42,183 bases of DNA from positions 1-42,183 of the forward strand of contig JALEKN010000042.1 in the NCBI GenBank assembly GCA_022769125.1, given 5' to 3'. The DNA comes from Agathobacter sp. (lineage in GTDB: Bacteria; Bacillota; Clostridia; Lachnospirales; Lachnospiraceae). Position numbers and translations under genes: made by a program. The notes beneath the pieces were generated by a model that was not told the DNA's origin, searched no databases, and saw nothing but the letters and a program-made list of their open reading frames with translations. Each line of letters starts with the position of its first letter. The stretch's first letter is position 1. Of this stretch, positions 7,831-16,819 are shown in pieces.

Positions 7831-10002
7831 ATGAATAACAATCAATCAACAAAGTCACCGGTCCGCTACGCGACCGTCACGAATAAGAATGGCCCGACAT
7901 TGGGCTATACAAGTGTTCCAATCATTGAAAAGGACGGATTGTTTTTTAAGGATTTTGAGCGCACCGGACGGATTGTCCCATATGAGGATTGGCGGCTGTC
8001 GCCGGAGGAGCGGGCCGAAGATCTGGCTTCGCGGCTTACCATAGAGGAAATTGCCGGACTTATGATGTACAGCAACCACCAGCTTGTCCCGGCGGAAGGC
8101 GGCAGCTGGATATCCGGTACATATCATGGCGGAAAGAATATGAAGGAGTCCGGTGCAAAGGATTGGGAGCTTACGGATCAGCAGATCAAGTTCCTGACCA
8201 AGGATCATTTGAGATTCGTGCTTGCCAAGGACCTTAAAAATGGCGAAGTGGCAGCCAGATGGAACAATGAAATGCAGGCGTTATGCGAGACGATGCCGCA
8301 CGGCATTCCGGTCAACACCAGCACCGATCCAAGGCATGGAGTCGGCTGTGCCTCCGCCGAATACAAAACAGATGCAAAGGATACCAGCAAATGGCCGATC
8401 GGGCTTGGAATGGCAGCAACATTTTCCCCGGAGCTGGTAAAACAGTTCGCAAGGATTGCAGCGAGGGAATATCGCGCACTTGGAATATCAACTGAGCTCG
8501 GACCGCAGATTGATCTAGGTACGGAGCCACGCTGGATGAGGATTTCAGAGACTTACGGGCAGGACAGTGATCTGGTGACTGCGTATGCCAAGGCATACTG
8601 CGAAGGCCTGCAGAATGATCCGGATAACAACAATGGATGGGGACCGCACAGTGTTGCGGCGATGGTAAAGCATTGGCCGGGCGGCGGTCCTTGTGAGGGT
8701 GGCAGAGACGCCCACTATGCATTCGGCAAGTATGCGGTATATCCGGGCAGCAATTTTAAAGAGCATCTAAAGCCGTTCCTAGAGGGGGCTTTCAAATTAG
8801 AGGGAACGGGGCAGGCTTCCGCGGTGATGCCATACTACACGATCAGCTATGGAATCGATCCGTCCGGCAGGAATGTCGGCAACAGTTACAGCCGGTATGT
8901 GATCAAGGATCTTCTCCGGGACACCTACGGATATGATGGTATCATATGCACCGATTGGGACATAACGGGTGACCCACTGCCAAGTATGGATTCCTTCAGC
9001 CCGAGATGCTATGGTACGGAAGATATGACAGAGGCAGAACGCCATTTCTGTATCATTGAAAACGAGGTAGACCAATTTGGCGGTAACAACAATATTGAGC
9101 CGATCTTAGAAGCATACCGTATGGGCTGCGAGAAACACGGCGAGGAATATATGAAAGCGCGTTTCGCACGCAGTGCCCGGAGACTGCTTCTTAACAGCTT
9201 CCGCTGCGGTTTGTTTGAAAATCCGTATGTAGACCCGGAGGAGAGCGCGCAGATTCTGGGCTGTGAGGAGTATACCAGAGCAGGTTTTGAAGCCCAGCTA
9301 AGAAGTATCGTTATGTTAAAGAATAACGGAGCACTTCCTGTTACAGGCCGGAAAAAGGTATATATTCCGGGACGCCATCTGGATGCCCGCAAGAATTTTG
9401 TGCGGGTTATGACGGAGGCTGTGGATCTTCCTGGAGCAGACTGCGAGGAAGTTGAGCATTTCTATGACTTCGCGGACAACCCGGACGAAGCGGATTTTGC
9501 AATATGCTTTATCGAAAGTCCGATCAGCGACGGCTATTCGGACGAAGAGGGCTTTAAGCCGCTGATGCTGCAATATCGCCCATACACAGCTGGATCGGCG
9601 AGGGAGAAAAGTATTGCGGGTGGCGATTTCCGGGAGCAGAGCGATAACCGTTCCTATAAAAATAAGACAAACAAGGCAATCAACGAGTCCGATCTTGATA
9701 TCATCATAGACACAAGAAAACGAATGCCGGACAAGCCGCTCATTGTTGTGATACGAATGAACAACCCTTGCATTGTTGCGGAATTCGAGCCATATGCGGA
9801 TGCGATTCTCGTTGATTTCGGTGTGGAGACGAAAGCGGTTCTATCCATGATAAGCGGTCAGACAAAGACATCTGGACGACTCCCGGTCCGGCTGCCTGCC
9901 AATATGGAGACGATCGAAGCACACTGCGAGGATGTTCCGTTCGACTACGAGGCATACACCGACTCCACCGGAAACACATACGACTTCGGCTATGGTTTGT
10001 AG
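7831..10002 (+). CDS. Glycoside hydrolase family 3 protein
   Basis: A 723-residue GH3 enzyme, a family that removes beta-linked glucose, xylose or related residues from oligosaccharide ends. The N-terminal catalytic barrel includes VKHWPGGG with the conserved substrate-binding KH pair and the candidate nucleophile D375 in GIICTDWD. The C-terminal half is the alpha/beta sandwich and ends in the common FGYGL motif. No signal peptide is visible, so it should act on imported oligosaccharides. An in-frame ATG six codons earlier exists (7813), but GGGGG stands eight bases before the ATG at 7831. The TAG stop directly abuts a dispersed repeat starting at 10002. Confidence 0.85.
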   Translation: MNNNQSTKSPVRYATVTNKNGPTLGYTSVPIIEKDGLFFKDFERTGRIVPYEDWRLSPEERAEDLASRLTIEEIAGLMMYSNHQLVPAEGGSWISGTYHGGKNMKESGAKDWELTDQQIKFLTKDHLRFVLAKDLKNGEVAARWNNEMQALCETMPHGIPVNTSTDPRHGVGCASAEYKTDAKDTSKWPIGLGMAATFSPELVKQFARIAAREYRALGISTELGPQIDLGTEPRWMRISETYGQDSDLVTAYAKAYCEGLQNDPDNNNGWGPHSVAAMVKHWPGGGPCEGGRDAHYAFGKYAVYPGSNFKEHLKPFLEGAFKLEGTGQASAVMPYYTISYGIDPSGRNVGNSYSRYVIKDLLRDTYGYDGIICTDWDITGDPLPSMDSFSPRCYGTEDMTEAERHFCIIENEVDQFGGNNNIEPILEAYRMGCEKHGEEYMKARFARSARRLLLNSFRCGLFENPYVDPEESAQILGCEEYTRAGFEAQLRSIVMLKNNGALPVTGRKKVYIPGRHLDARKNFVRVMTEAVDLPGADCEEVEHFYDFADNPDEADFAICFIESPISDGYSDEEGFKPLMLQYRPYTAGSAREKSIAGGDFREQSDNRSYKNKTNKAINESDLDIIIDTRKRMPDKPLIVVIRMNNPCIVAEFEPYADAILVDFGVETKAVLSMISGQTKTSGRLPVRLPANMETIEAHCEDVPFDYEAYTDSTGNTYDFGYGL

Positions 10003-10070
10003 GGACGTTCCTTTTGACCCCAGTATCTTGACACGCACAGCGCCCATTGACACAGGAATCGCCCATTGGC
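10002..10070 (+). repeat. Dispersed repeat, copy 1 (GGGACGTTCC family)
   Basis: The core GGGACGTTCCTTTTGACC begins on the last base of the GH3 stop codon. It continues through a segment identical to copy 2 (10662-10716) and two sub-repeats of the form GCGCCCATTGACAC / TCGCCCATTGGC. Related copies are at 23818, 36883 and 37909, all in the same orientation at gene 3' ends. Short palindrome-like cores resemble REP elements mobilised by TnpA_REP proteins, but no such transposase is in the window. Confidence 0.75.
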
Positions 10071-10137
10071 TCCGCGCATGCTTTGTCGATCGGCCAAATG
10101 AAGATAGTATTTTAATAAGGAGGTGTATGGGGCAGGC

Positions 10138-10677
10138 ATGGAAGTGAATATCATCAGATCAAACAGAAAAACGATCGCAATTCAGGTCAACCCGGACTGT
10201 ACGGTTACGGTCCGGGCTCCAAAACGCATTGCAACAAGAGATATTGAGCAATTCGTTCATGAAAAGGAGCCTTGGATCAGAAAACATCTGGCGCAGATGA
10301 AGGAGCGGCAGGCGCAGAATCCGCCGATGGAACCCCAGGCTCTTACAAAAGAAGTGCTTGAAGAACTGACGGCTAGGGCAAAAGAATACATCCCGGACAG
10401 GGTTGCGTATTTTGCGAAAATTGTCGGTGTGGATTACGGCAGGATAACGATCCGCCATCAAAAGACCCGGTGGGGAAGCTGCAGCAGCAAAGGAAACCTG
10501 AACTTTAACTGCCTGTTGATGCGGATGCCCCCGGAAGTGATTGATTATGTGGTCGTCCATGAATTGTGCCACAGAAAAGAGATGAACCACTCAAAGGCGT
10601 TCTGGCATGAAGTCGAAAAAGTGCTACCGGACTATAAGCGCCGTCGGCAGTGGTTGAAGCAGGGACGTTCCTTTTGA
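10138..10677 (+). CDS. YgjP-like (DUF45/M48-type) metallopeptidase
   Basis: A protein of 179 residues with the YgjP/WLM-like domain: a beta-rich N-terminus (MEVNIIRSNRKTIAIQV), the conserved TRWGSCSS segment, and the zinc motif HELCH (HExxH) within VVHELCHRKEMNHSKAFW, with the downstream H as probable third ligand. Cellular targets are not known for the family. A GTG at 10123 overlaps the AAGGAGG site and the ATG at 10127 hits a stop at once, so the ATG at 10138 is preferred. The last residues (GRSF) and the TGA stop are encoded by repeat copy 2, so the original C-terminus has been replaced. Confidence 0.85.
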   Translation: MEVNIIRSNRKTIAIQVNPDCTVTVRAPKRIATRDIEQFVHEKEPWIRKHLAQMKERQAQNPPMEPQALTKEVLEELTARAKEYIPDRVAYFAKIVGVDYGRITIRHQKTRWGSCSSKGNLNFNCLLMRMPPEVIDYVVVHELCHRKEMNHSKAFWHEVEKVLPDYKRRRQWLKQGRSF

Positions 10678-10716
10678 CCCCAGTATCTTGACACGCGGAG
10701 CGCCTATTGACACCCG
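10662..10716 (+). repeat. Dispersed repeat, copy 2
   Basis: It shares about 36 identical bases with copy 1 from the core GGGACGTTCC onward, then diverges slightly before GCGCCTATTGACAC. It overlaps the end of the metallopeptidase gene and supplies its last four codons and stop. After it, 10717-10767 contains only a small hairpin (GGCACCCGGTGCC). Confidence 0.75.
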
Positions 10717-10767
10717 GCACCCGGTGCCTTGGCGCGAATACTGTGTAACATCGCGTTGGTGTGGAAA

Positions 10768-10800
10768 AATAAGCGTCCTACATATGGGAGTACTTATTCT
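10768..10800 (-). terminator. Possible terminator of the GntR gene
   Basis: On the minus strand, AATAAG near the end of the gene pairs with CTTATT followed by a T-rich run (CTTATTTTTCC). The stem is short and AT-rich, so this is a weak call. Confidence 0.4.
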
Positions 10801-11468
10801 TCGACCACACCATCCCGCAGCAGCATGCGCGCTTCGACCTTTTTCAGATGCTCGCTTAAGGAAAGCTTTGCGAATTCCTTCTGTGAGGACTTTAGGTAGC
10901 GGATGATCTGAGCGTGCTCTTCAAGCGCATCCAGACGGTTGTTCTGCAGGGTGCCGGACAGTACATTCATGCGGACCATCACATTGTTGATACTCTGGAC
11001 AAATTCAATAAGGGAACTGTTGTCGCAGCATTCCGCAAGGGCACAGTGAAAAAGTTTATCCAGCTCGGCAAATCCAAGATTGTCGGTTGGATTATTTTTT
11101 ACCAATTCCACCTGTTCATGATAGATCTCATCAATATGAGAAAGTTTCTCTGCCGGAATCGGAAAATCGGCACAATCCAACGCCATGCACTCAAGTGCAA
11201 TGCGCACTTTTGATGCATCGGTAACACTTTTCTCGGTAATCTTCGATACATAGATATGCCCTGTTGCGTCCTGAGATAGCAGTTTCTCATATACAAGCTG
11301 CTGCAGAGCAGAGCGGATTGGAGTACGGCTGATGGAAAGCATGCTGCTTAACTGCTCCTCGGTCAGGAAAGTGCCCGGCTTTAAGGTATTCGTATTGATC
11401 GCCTGACGGATCTGCTCGTAAGCCTGTTCTTTGAGCGTGGAACTTTTTTTAATCGGAGTCAATGCCAT
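10794..11468 (-). CDS. GntR-family transcriptional regulator (FCD type)
   Basis: A 224-residue regulator with an N-terminal winged helix (EQAYEQIRQAI..., recognition segment SISRTPIRSALQQL) and an all-helical FCD effector domain with histidines at metal-ligand positions (DKLFHCAL, SEHLKKVEARML). FCD regulators bind small carboxylates or amino acids and usually repress an adjacent catabolic operon. The frame opens 11 codons earlier, but the ATG at 11468 has AAAGGAG at good spacing. It diverges from the RocB-like operon. TGTATACA palindromes sit at both of the divergent promoters and again around the ABC transporter promoter 9 kb away, so it most likely controls itself and both units. Confidence 0.88.
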   Translation of the reverse strand: MALTPIKKSSTLKEQAYEQIRQAINTNTLKPGTFLTEEQLSSMLSISRTPIRSALQQLVYEKLLSQDATGHIYVSKITEKSVTDASKVRIALECMALDCADFPIPAEKLSHIDEIYHEQVELVKNNPTDNLGFAELDKLFHCALAECCDNSSLIEFVQSINNVMVRMNVLSGTLQNNRLDALEEHAQIIRYLKSSQKEFAKLSLSEHLKKVEARMLLRDGVVEE

Positions 11469-11492
11469 ATCTTTTTCTCCTTTATTGTTCTT

Positions 11493-11532
11493 TGTATACA
11501 TTTATAATAACGAATTTTTTAAAAGAATGCAA
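11493..11532 (-). promoter_or_regulatory. Promoter and operator of the GntR gene
   Basis: On the minus strand, TTGCAT (11532-11527) and TATTAT (11509-11504) are 17 bases apart. The palindrome TGTATACA (11493-11500) begins three bases after the -10, where a bound dimer would block transcription. This suggests autoregulation. Confidence 0.65.
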
Positions 11533-11562
11533 CAAAATTTGGAAAAAAAGGCATTTCCTATA

Positions 11563-11599
11563 TTGACACACAAGAGAAATAGTGCTAAAAATGTATACA
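11563..11599 (+). promoter_or_regulatory. Promoter and TGTATACA operator of the RocB-like operon
   Basis: A perfect TTGACA (11563-11568), a 17-base spacer ending in the extended -10 element TGC, and TAAAAA (11586-11591) are followed directly by TGTATACA (11592-11599). The string AATAGTGCTA is shared exactly with the promoter at 20349, indicating a duplicated regulatory module. Confidence 0.7.
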
Positions 11600-11610
11600 G
11601 TACACATAGC

Positions 11611-11646
11611 AAAGGAGCTAGATTCGTTCTAGCTCCTTTTTGTTTT
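11611..11646 (+). terminator. Early leader terminator upstream of the RocB-like gene
   Basis: AAAGGAGCTAG (11611-11621) pairs perfectly with CTAGCTCCTTT (11629-11639), followed by TTGTTTT. It lies only about 15 bases after the predicted transcript start and 140 bases before the gene, so full transcripts must read through it: either attenuation or a short RNA. A second imperfect hairpin (AAGCTGCG.../...CGCAGCTT) follows at about 11656-11712. Confidence 0.75.
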
Positions 11647-11784
11647 GCACATGTGAAGCTGCGGTTGACTCGCACAGTGGCACAGCGCGCAAAGCTCCTC
11701 AACGCAGCTTTGGATATAGAAAAACGGTAATCTGCCAGATACTGAACAGTTACGAAAAATATAAAGGAGAGGAAGGGAACACGT

Positions 11785-13410
11785 ATGAGAGAAGATATGA
11801 TACAGATCACCAAGGAGATGGTGAGGATTCCAAGCATAAATACGACAGAGGGCGAACGGCATATTGGAGAATATATCGAAAATTTTCTCCGGGATATTCC
11901 CTATTTCAAAAAGCATCCGGAGCAGGTAATTGTGCAGGAACTTAAGAATGACAAATTGCACAGAAGAAATGTTCTTGCCATCCTGCTTGGTGAGAAGGAG
12001 CTAAATGGGAAAACGCTTCTATTTCATGGACACACCGATACCGTTGGGCTGGAGGGCTATGGGGCGCTGGAGCCATACGCCTGCGATCCGGATGAACTGC
12101 AGAAGCGCCTTTTGGACGTTGAACTTCCAAAGGAAGTAAAGGAAGACCTTCTATCCGGGGATTATATGTTCGGGAGAGGAGCCTGTGACATGAAGGATGG
12201 AGATGCGGTTTTCCTTGGAATACTTAGGGATGCCTGCGAACATCCCGAAGAATTGTCCGGCAACATTGTCGTATCGTTCAATCCGGTCGAGGAGAACCTA
12301 CATACCGGAATTATCGAGGCAACCGATGTGCTGTTAGAGCTTAAGGAAAAATACAATCTTACCTATATCATGGGAATCAACAATGATTATATTTGCCCGC
12401 TTTTCCCGGGAGATCAGATAAAAACCATATATACCGGAATGGTCGGAAAACTGCTTCCGTGCTTTTACATTCAGGGAAAAGAGACACACGTCGGTCAGTG
12501 TTATGAAGGCGTGGATGCCTCGTTTCTGGCAGCGGAGCTGGTTCATAAAATCCATTTATGCCACGAATATACAGACGAGTACGATGGGGAGAACAGCTAT
12601 CCGCCGAGTGTCCTGAAGATGAAGGATTTAAAGCCATGGTACAATGTGCAGACGGCAAAAGAGGCATTTGTCTATTTCAATTATTTTGTGCATAACCAGA
12701 CCGTTGATGTGATCACGAAAAAACTGGTTGCGGCAGCAGAGGAAGTATTCGCGGATGTATTGAAAAAAACAAGAGAAGAAACGAAATGGTTTGCAGAAGC
12801 CAATCACGACAGTACCCGATGCCCGGAATATACAAGCAGGGTATTCACATATGAAGAACTGTTAAAGGAAGCCGGGAAAAAGGAGACAATTTCCGAAGAA
12901 AAAATCAAGCAGCTGATCACAGATGAGCTGGAGTGCGGCTGCGACAAACGGGAAGCTCCGATGGCTGTGATCCGCTATCTGCTCCAGACGGTTGGGATTA
13001 CGTCGCCCTGCATCGTGTTATACTACGCGCCTCCGTATTGCCCGCACAATACCATACAGGGAGCCCAGGAAAAGCTTCGCGGGGAGCTCATGCAGATCAC
13101 ATCAGAAATCAGCGCTGAGTATGGTGAGGAATACCGCTTTATGAGATTTTATCCAAGCCTGTCCGACAGCAGCTACTTAAGCATGGACGAGACGGAACAA
13201 TCCTTACAGTCGCTGACACAGAATTTCCCGGGCTTTGAGCTTCTGTTCCCACTGCCGCTTGAGAATATCAGGAAGCTTTCTATCCCGGCGGTAAATTTCG
13301 GCGGATTCGGAAAAGATGCGCATAAGTGGACAGAGCGGGTAAACCTGCCGTACACCTTTGGCGTGCTGCCGAAGCTGATTGAAAAAACGATTGATTATTA
13401 TCTGAGATAA
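11785..13410 (+). CDS. M20-family hydrolase, RocB-like
   Basis: A 541-residue zinc-dependent M20 family protein whose length matches RocB, the arginine-utilisation protein of unknown reaction in Bacillus. Metal-site segments are present: LFHGHTDTVG (H83, D85), GRGACDMKDGD (D135) and the general-base pair PVEEN (E169-E170). M20 enzymes remove N-acyl or N-carbamoyl groups or cleave dipeptides. It is the first gene of a run with iron alcohol dehydrogenase (14 bases later), aminotransferase and AEC transporter, all with strong binding sites. In this context hydrolysis of an amide or carbamoyl intermediate of guanidino compound breakdown is plausible but not shown. Confidence 0.85.
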   Translation: MREDMIQITKEMVRIPSINTTEGERHIGEYIENFLRDIPYFKKHPEQVIVQELKNDKLHRRNVLAILLGEKELNGKTLLFHGHTDTVGLEGYGALEPYACDPDELQKRLLDVELPKEVKEDLLSGDYMFGRGACDMKDGDAVFLGILRDACEHPEELSGNIVVSFNPVEENLHTGIIEATDVLLELKEKYNLTYIMGINNDYICPLFPGDQIKTIYTGMVGKLLPCFYIQGKETHVGQCYEGVDASFLAAELVHKIHLCHEYTDEYDGENSYPPSVLKMKDLKPWYNVQTAKEAFVYFNYFVHNQTVDVITKKLVAAAEEVFADVLKKTREETKWFAEANHDSTRCPEYTSRVFTYEELLKEAGKKETISEEKIKQLITDELECGCDKREAPMAVIRYLLQTVGITSPCIVLYYAPPYCPHNTIQGAQEKLRGELMQITSEISAEYGEEYRFMRFYPSLSDSSYLSMDETEQSLQSLTQNFPGFELLFPLPLENIRKLSIPAVNFGGFGKDAHKWTERVNLPYTFGVLPKLIEKTIDYYLR

Positions 13411-13424
13411 AGGAGGCGCACAAT

Positions 13425-14573
13425 ATGCGAAAACTAGTGCTCAGCGGAAAAAGAATTATTACAGGAGCAGGCTCTTTGGCTGCTCTTGCGGACTTGGACT
13501 ACAAGAGAGTGATGATCGTGACAGGCGGAAAATCAATGATCGTTTCCCATGTGATCGACCGGGCGTGTGAGTATATAAAAAAAGAAGGAACGGAAGTAGT
13601 TCTATTTAGCGGAGTTCCGAAGAACCCTTCGATAGAAGAAGTAAGAAGAGGATTGGGCGAATGCAGGCAGTTTGGTCCGGACTGCATCCTGGCAATCGGC
13701 GGCGGTTCTGCGATTGACTGTGCAAAAGCGATTTTGCTATTTTACGAATTCCCATATCTGACGTTTGAAAATGTCTTAGAGTATAACGCGAAAGGGAAAA
13801 TTCCGGCAGAGCGCAAAACAGCCCTCGTCTGTGTGCCGTCCACATCCGGAACAGGTTCCGAGGTGACAAGGGGAACCGTTATCACAGACACCGAAAAGGA
13901 ACTGAAGGTTCCGATCATGACCGACTGCCTCCGCCCGGATATCGCGATCCTCGATGCGGACATCGTGATGACAATGCCGAAAAACGTTGCGGCAGAGACT
14001 GGAATGGATGCACTCACGCACGCGATCGAAGCATACACGAATCACAATCTGGACGATTTTGATGAAGGGCTGTGCAGTGCGGCGATTGCCGGAATCATGA
14101 AGTGGCTTCCAAAATCCGTTCTGGAAGAAGATAAGGAAGCCCGGGAGAAAGTCCACAACTTTCAGGCAATGGCGGGAATCGGGTTTGCGAATGTGGGACT
14201 TGGAATGGTTCATGGAATCGCACATTCCTTCGGCGCAATCTACAATATGGCGCACGGTCTTACCAATGCCATTATCCTGCCGTATGTCCTTGCATACAAC
14301 AGGCAGAATCCAATAGTTGCGGAGAAGTTAAACGAGCTGTCGTATCGCTGCCACTGCGCGGATATTGTTGAAGAAATCGATAAGATGCGGGAGACACTTG
14401 GCATTCCGGCAACTTTTAGGGAGGCAGGGATAACAGAGGAAATGTTTAAAGAAAAGCATGATCTGCTGTTGGAACATGCCATGCTTGGTGCTACCAAAGT
14501 AAATCCGGTAGTGATGACGGAAGAAGAAATGGATAAGATGCTGACTCTGGTTTACCGGGGAAAGGCAAAATAG
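13425..14573 (+). CDS. Iron-containing alcohol dehydrogenase
   Basis: A 382-residue group III (Fe-dependent) alcohol dehydrogenase using NAD(P). The nucleotide-binding GGGSAIDCAKA and the metal ligand segments AETGMDALTHAIEAY and GMVHGIAHSFGAIYNMAHG are intact. Relatives include 4-hydroxybutyrate and 1,3-propanediol dehydrogenases. Lying between the M20 hydrolase and an omega-type aminotransferase, it probably reduces the semialdehyde produced by the aminotransferase to a hydroxy acid, regenerating NAD+, as in fermentative GABA or 5-aminovalerate pathways. The substrate is inferred. AAGGAGG precedes the start. Confidence 0.9.
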   Translation: MRKLVLSGKRIITGAGSLAALADLDYKRVMIVTGGKSMIVSHVIDRACEYIKKEGTEVVLFSGVPKNPSIEEVRRGLGECRQFGPDCILAIGGGSAIDCAKAILLFYEFPYLTFENVLEYNAKGKIPAERKTALVCVPSTSGTGSEVTRGTVITDTEKELKVPIMTDCLRPDIAILDADIVMTMPKNVAAETGMDALTHAIEAYTNHNLDDFDEGLCSAAIAGIMKWLPKSVLEEDKEAREKVHNFQAMAGIGFANVGLGMVHGIAHSFGAIYNMAHGLTNAIILPYVLAYNRQNPIVAEKLNELSYRCHCADIVEEIDKMRETLGIPATFREAGITEEMFKEKHDLLLEHAMLGATKVNPVVMTEEEMDKMLTLVYRGKAK

Positions 14574-14594
14574 AAGCGATAGGAGGATAAGAAA

Positions 14595-15875
14595 ATGAGC
14601 AGTATGTATGAAAGATGTTGTAAGGTAATGCCGGCAGTCGCGAATCGTGCGACAACCTTGGGAATCGTAAACTCAGAAGGCTGCTATGTGTACACGGAGG
14701 ACGGACATAAGGTGTTGGATTTTGCCAGCGGCGTTGCCGTAAACAATCTCGGTGCTAAAAACCCGGAGGTTGTCGAGGCAATCAAGGAACAGCTGGATAC
14801 CATGATCCACGTGGGGCACAACGTTGTGTACAATGAATCCTATGTTGCGCTCGCAGAAAAACTCGTTGCGCTGACCGGAGGAGACACAAAGGTATACTTC
14901 AGCAATTCCGGCGCGGAAGCAAACGATGGAGCGATGAAGCTTGCCAAGTATGTGACAAAGCGGCCGGGTATTATCGCCTTCCGCAATTCCTTCCACGGAA
15001 GAACGATCGGTTCCCTGTCGGTTACAGGCTCCAGCAGCGCGTACCGCAAATACTATGAGCCGCTGATGCCATCCGTTTATTGGGCGGAATATGCAAACTG
15101 CCACAGCTGCCCGTTCGGAAAGGAGGAGGGCTGTTGCAATATGGAGTGCTTAAAACAGTTCGATGCCATTTTTGCAAAGCAGATTGACCCGGAGTGCGTA
15201 GCGGCAATTATTGTGGAGCCGGTACAGGGCGAGGGTGGATATATACCTCCGAAACCGGAATTTTTGAAAGGACTTCGTGAAATCTGTGACAAACATGGCA
15301 TTATGCTGATCTTCGATGAGGTGCAGACGGGTATCGGAAGAACCGGAGAACTGTATGCATTCCAGACATTCGGCGTAAAGCCAGACATTCTGACAAGTGC
15401 CAAGGCGCTCGGCGGTGGTATTCCATTATCTGCGATTATTGCAAAAGCCGAGATTATGGACAAATGGCCGGCAGGCGCACACGGCGGTACATTCGGCGGT
15501 AATCCGCTCGCATGTGCGGCAGGACTTAAGACACTTGAGATCATAGAGCGGGATCATCTTTTAGACAATGCGAAAAAACAGGGCGCTTACATGCGCGAAA
15601 AGCTGGCAGAGCTTCAGAAGAAGTACCCGGAGCGCATCGGTGATGTAAGAGGTGTGGGACTTATGAATGCGATGGAACTCGTGACGGCAGATGGAAAACC
15701 GGATGCAGCACTCACCGGAGCAATTAAGGCAAAGGCTCTGGAGAAAGATCTTCTTCTCCTGACCTGCGGCAGTGACCACAATGTAGTCCGGTTTATCGCA
15801 CCGCTTATCGTTACACAGGAGGAAATTGATTTCGCAATGGCAGTGATTGATGAGGTTATGAAGGAGCTTGTATGA
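14595..15875 (+). CDS. Class III aminotransferase (acetylornithine / 4-aminobutyrate type)
   Basis: A 426-residue PLP enzyme of subgroup II that transfers a terminal amino group from an omega-amino acid to 2-oxoglutarate or pyruvate. SNSGAEANDGAMK (about 103-115), DEVQTGIGRTG (241-251) and the PLP lysine K270 in TSAKALGGGIP are all present. A cysteine-rich insert, C169-x2-C172...C180-C181-x3-C185, resembles the metal or Fe-S-binding insert of some GABA aminotransferases. With the adjacent iron dehydrogenase it forms a classic amine-to-semialdehyde-to-alcohol pair. The stop overlaps the next start (ATGA), indicating translational coupling to the transporter. Confidence 0.92.
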   Translation: MSSMYERCCKVMPAVANRATTLGIVNSEGCYVYTEDGHKVLDFASGVAVNNLGAKNPEVVEAIKEQLDTMIHVGHNVVYNESYVALAEKLVALTGGDTKVYFSNSGAEANDGAMKLAKYVTKRPGIIAFRNSFHGRTIGSLSVTGSSSAYRKYYEPLMPSVYWAEYANCHSCPFGKEEGCCNMECLKQFDAIFAKQIDPECVAAIIVEPVQGEGGYIPPKPEFLKGLREICDKHGIMLIFDEVQTGIGRTGELYAFQTFGVKPDILTSAKALGGGIPLSAIIAKAEIMDKWPAGAHGGTFGGNPLACAAGLKTLEIIERDHLLDNAKKQGAYMREKLAELQKKYPERIGDVRGVGLMNAMELVTADGKPDAALTGAIKAKALEKDLLLLTCGSDHNVVRFIAPLIVTQEEIDFAMAVIDEVMKELV

Positions 15876-16783
15876 TTTTACTTAAGCAAATGCTGATTCT
15901 GCTGTTCTTCATGGCACTTGGCTATGGAATGGCAAAGAAACGGATCTTAGACCAGAACAATTGCAGATTTCTATCCTGGCTGATCGTAAATGTGGCCAAT
16001 CCGGCTCTGGTTCTGTCCGGGAGTATTGGAAATCACATCGGGCAAAGGGAGCTTGCGCAGACGATCTTGCTCGCAGTTCTTTTTTATGCCGCCCTCATTG
16101 TGGCCTCTGAGCTTTTGATTGTTCTGTTTCGGATGGAGAAAAAGGAAGCTGGTATGTACAAAGTCATGTTAGCTTTCACCAACATGGGCTTTATGGGCTT
16201 TCCAATCTTGTCTGCTATGTATGGCTCCACGGCATTGCTTTACGGAGCAGTTTTTATGCTCCTGTTTAATCTGTTGATCTATACCTACGGCATCTTCCGG
16301 ATTGCCGGAACAGTCGGCTCTTTTAGGGACGTCATAAAAAAGTTCTTAAACATTGGCGTTTTCGCAGGGGGCATTTCCATTGCAATCGCTTTCTCAGGAT
16401 TCGAAGTTCCAGCGGCGGCAAGCCAGACCATTACCATGCTAAGCAATCTTACCGCACCGCTCAGCATGATGGTGATCGGGGCATCTTTCCTTGATGTCGA
16501 GTGGAAGGGTGTATTCCGGGACACAAAGCTGATCGGCTTCGTATTTATGCGTCTTCTGCTGCTCCCGATACTTGGAATGCTTATACTAAAACAGTTTGTA
16601 CACAATCCGATCCTACTGGGTGTATGCTTCGTAACTTTGGCAACCCCATCTGGGTCAATGGCGGCGATGATGGCGCGCCAATACGATGGCGACTATATCA
16701 CCGCATCAAAGGGCATCGGACTGACGACAATCCTATCCGTCATCACCATGCCCCTGCTATTTACAGTATTCCACCTGCAATAA
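15872..16783 (+). CDS. AEC-family transporter (auxin efflux carrier / malate permease type)
   Basis: A 303-residue membrane protein with about ten hydrophobic helices arranged as two repeats, typical of the AEC family, which moves organic acids across the membrane. It begins within the aminotransferase stop (overlap of four bases), so the two are co-translated. Its job is probably export of an organic acid end product or exchange with the substrate. The cluster also has an ABC importer, which makes export the more likely role here. The transcript would run into the giant palindrome that begins 37 bases after the stop. Confidence 0.88.
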   Translation: MILLKQMLILLFFMALGYGMAKKRILDQNNCRFLSWLIVNVANPALVLSGSIGNHIGQRELAQTILLAVLFYAALIVASELLIVLFRMEKKEAGMYKVMLAFTNMGFMGFPILSAMYGSTALLYGAVFMLLFNLLIYTYGIFRIAGTVGSFRDVIKKFLNIGVFAGGISIAIAFSGFEVPAAASQTITMLSNLTAPLSMMVIGASFLDVEWKGVFRDTKLIGFVFMRLLLLPILGMLILKQFVHNPILLGVCFVTLATPSGSMAAMMARQYDGDYITASKGIGLTTILSVITMPLLFTVFHLQ

Positions 16784-16819
16784 GGGATACCCGCGCCCCA
16801 CCACAAAGGGGTATTAAGA

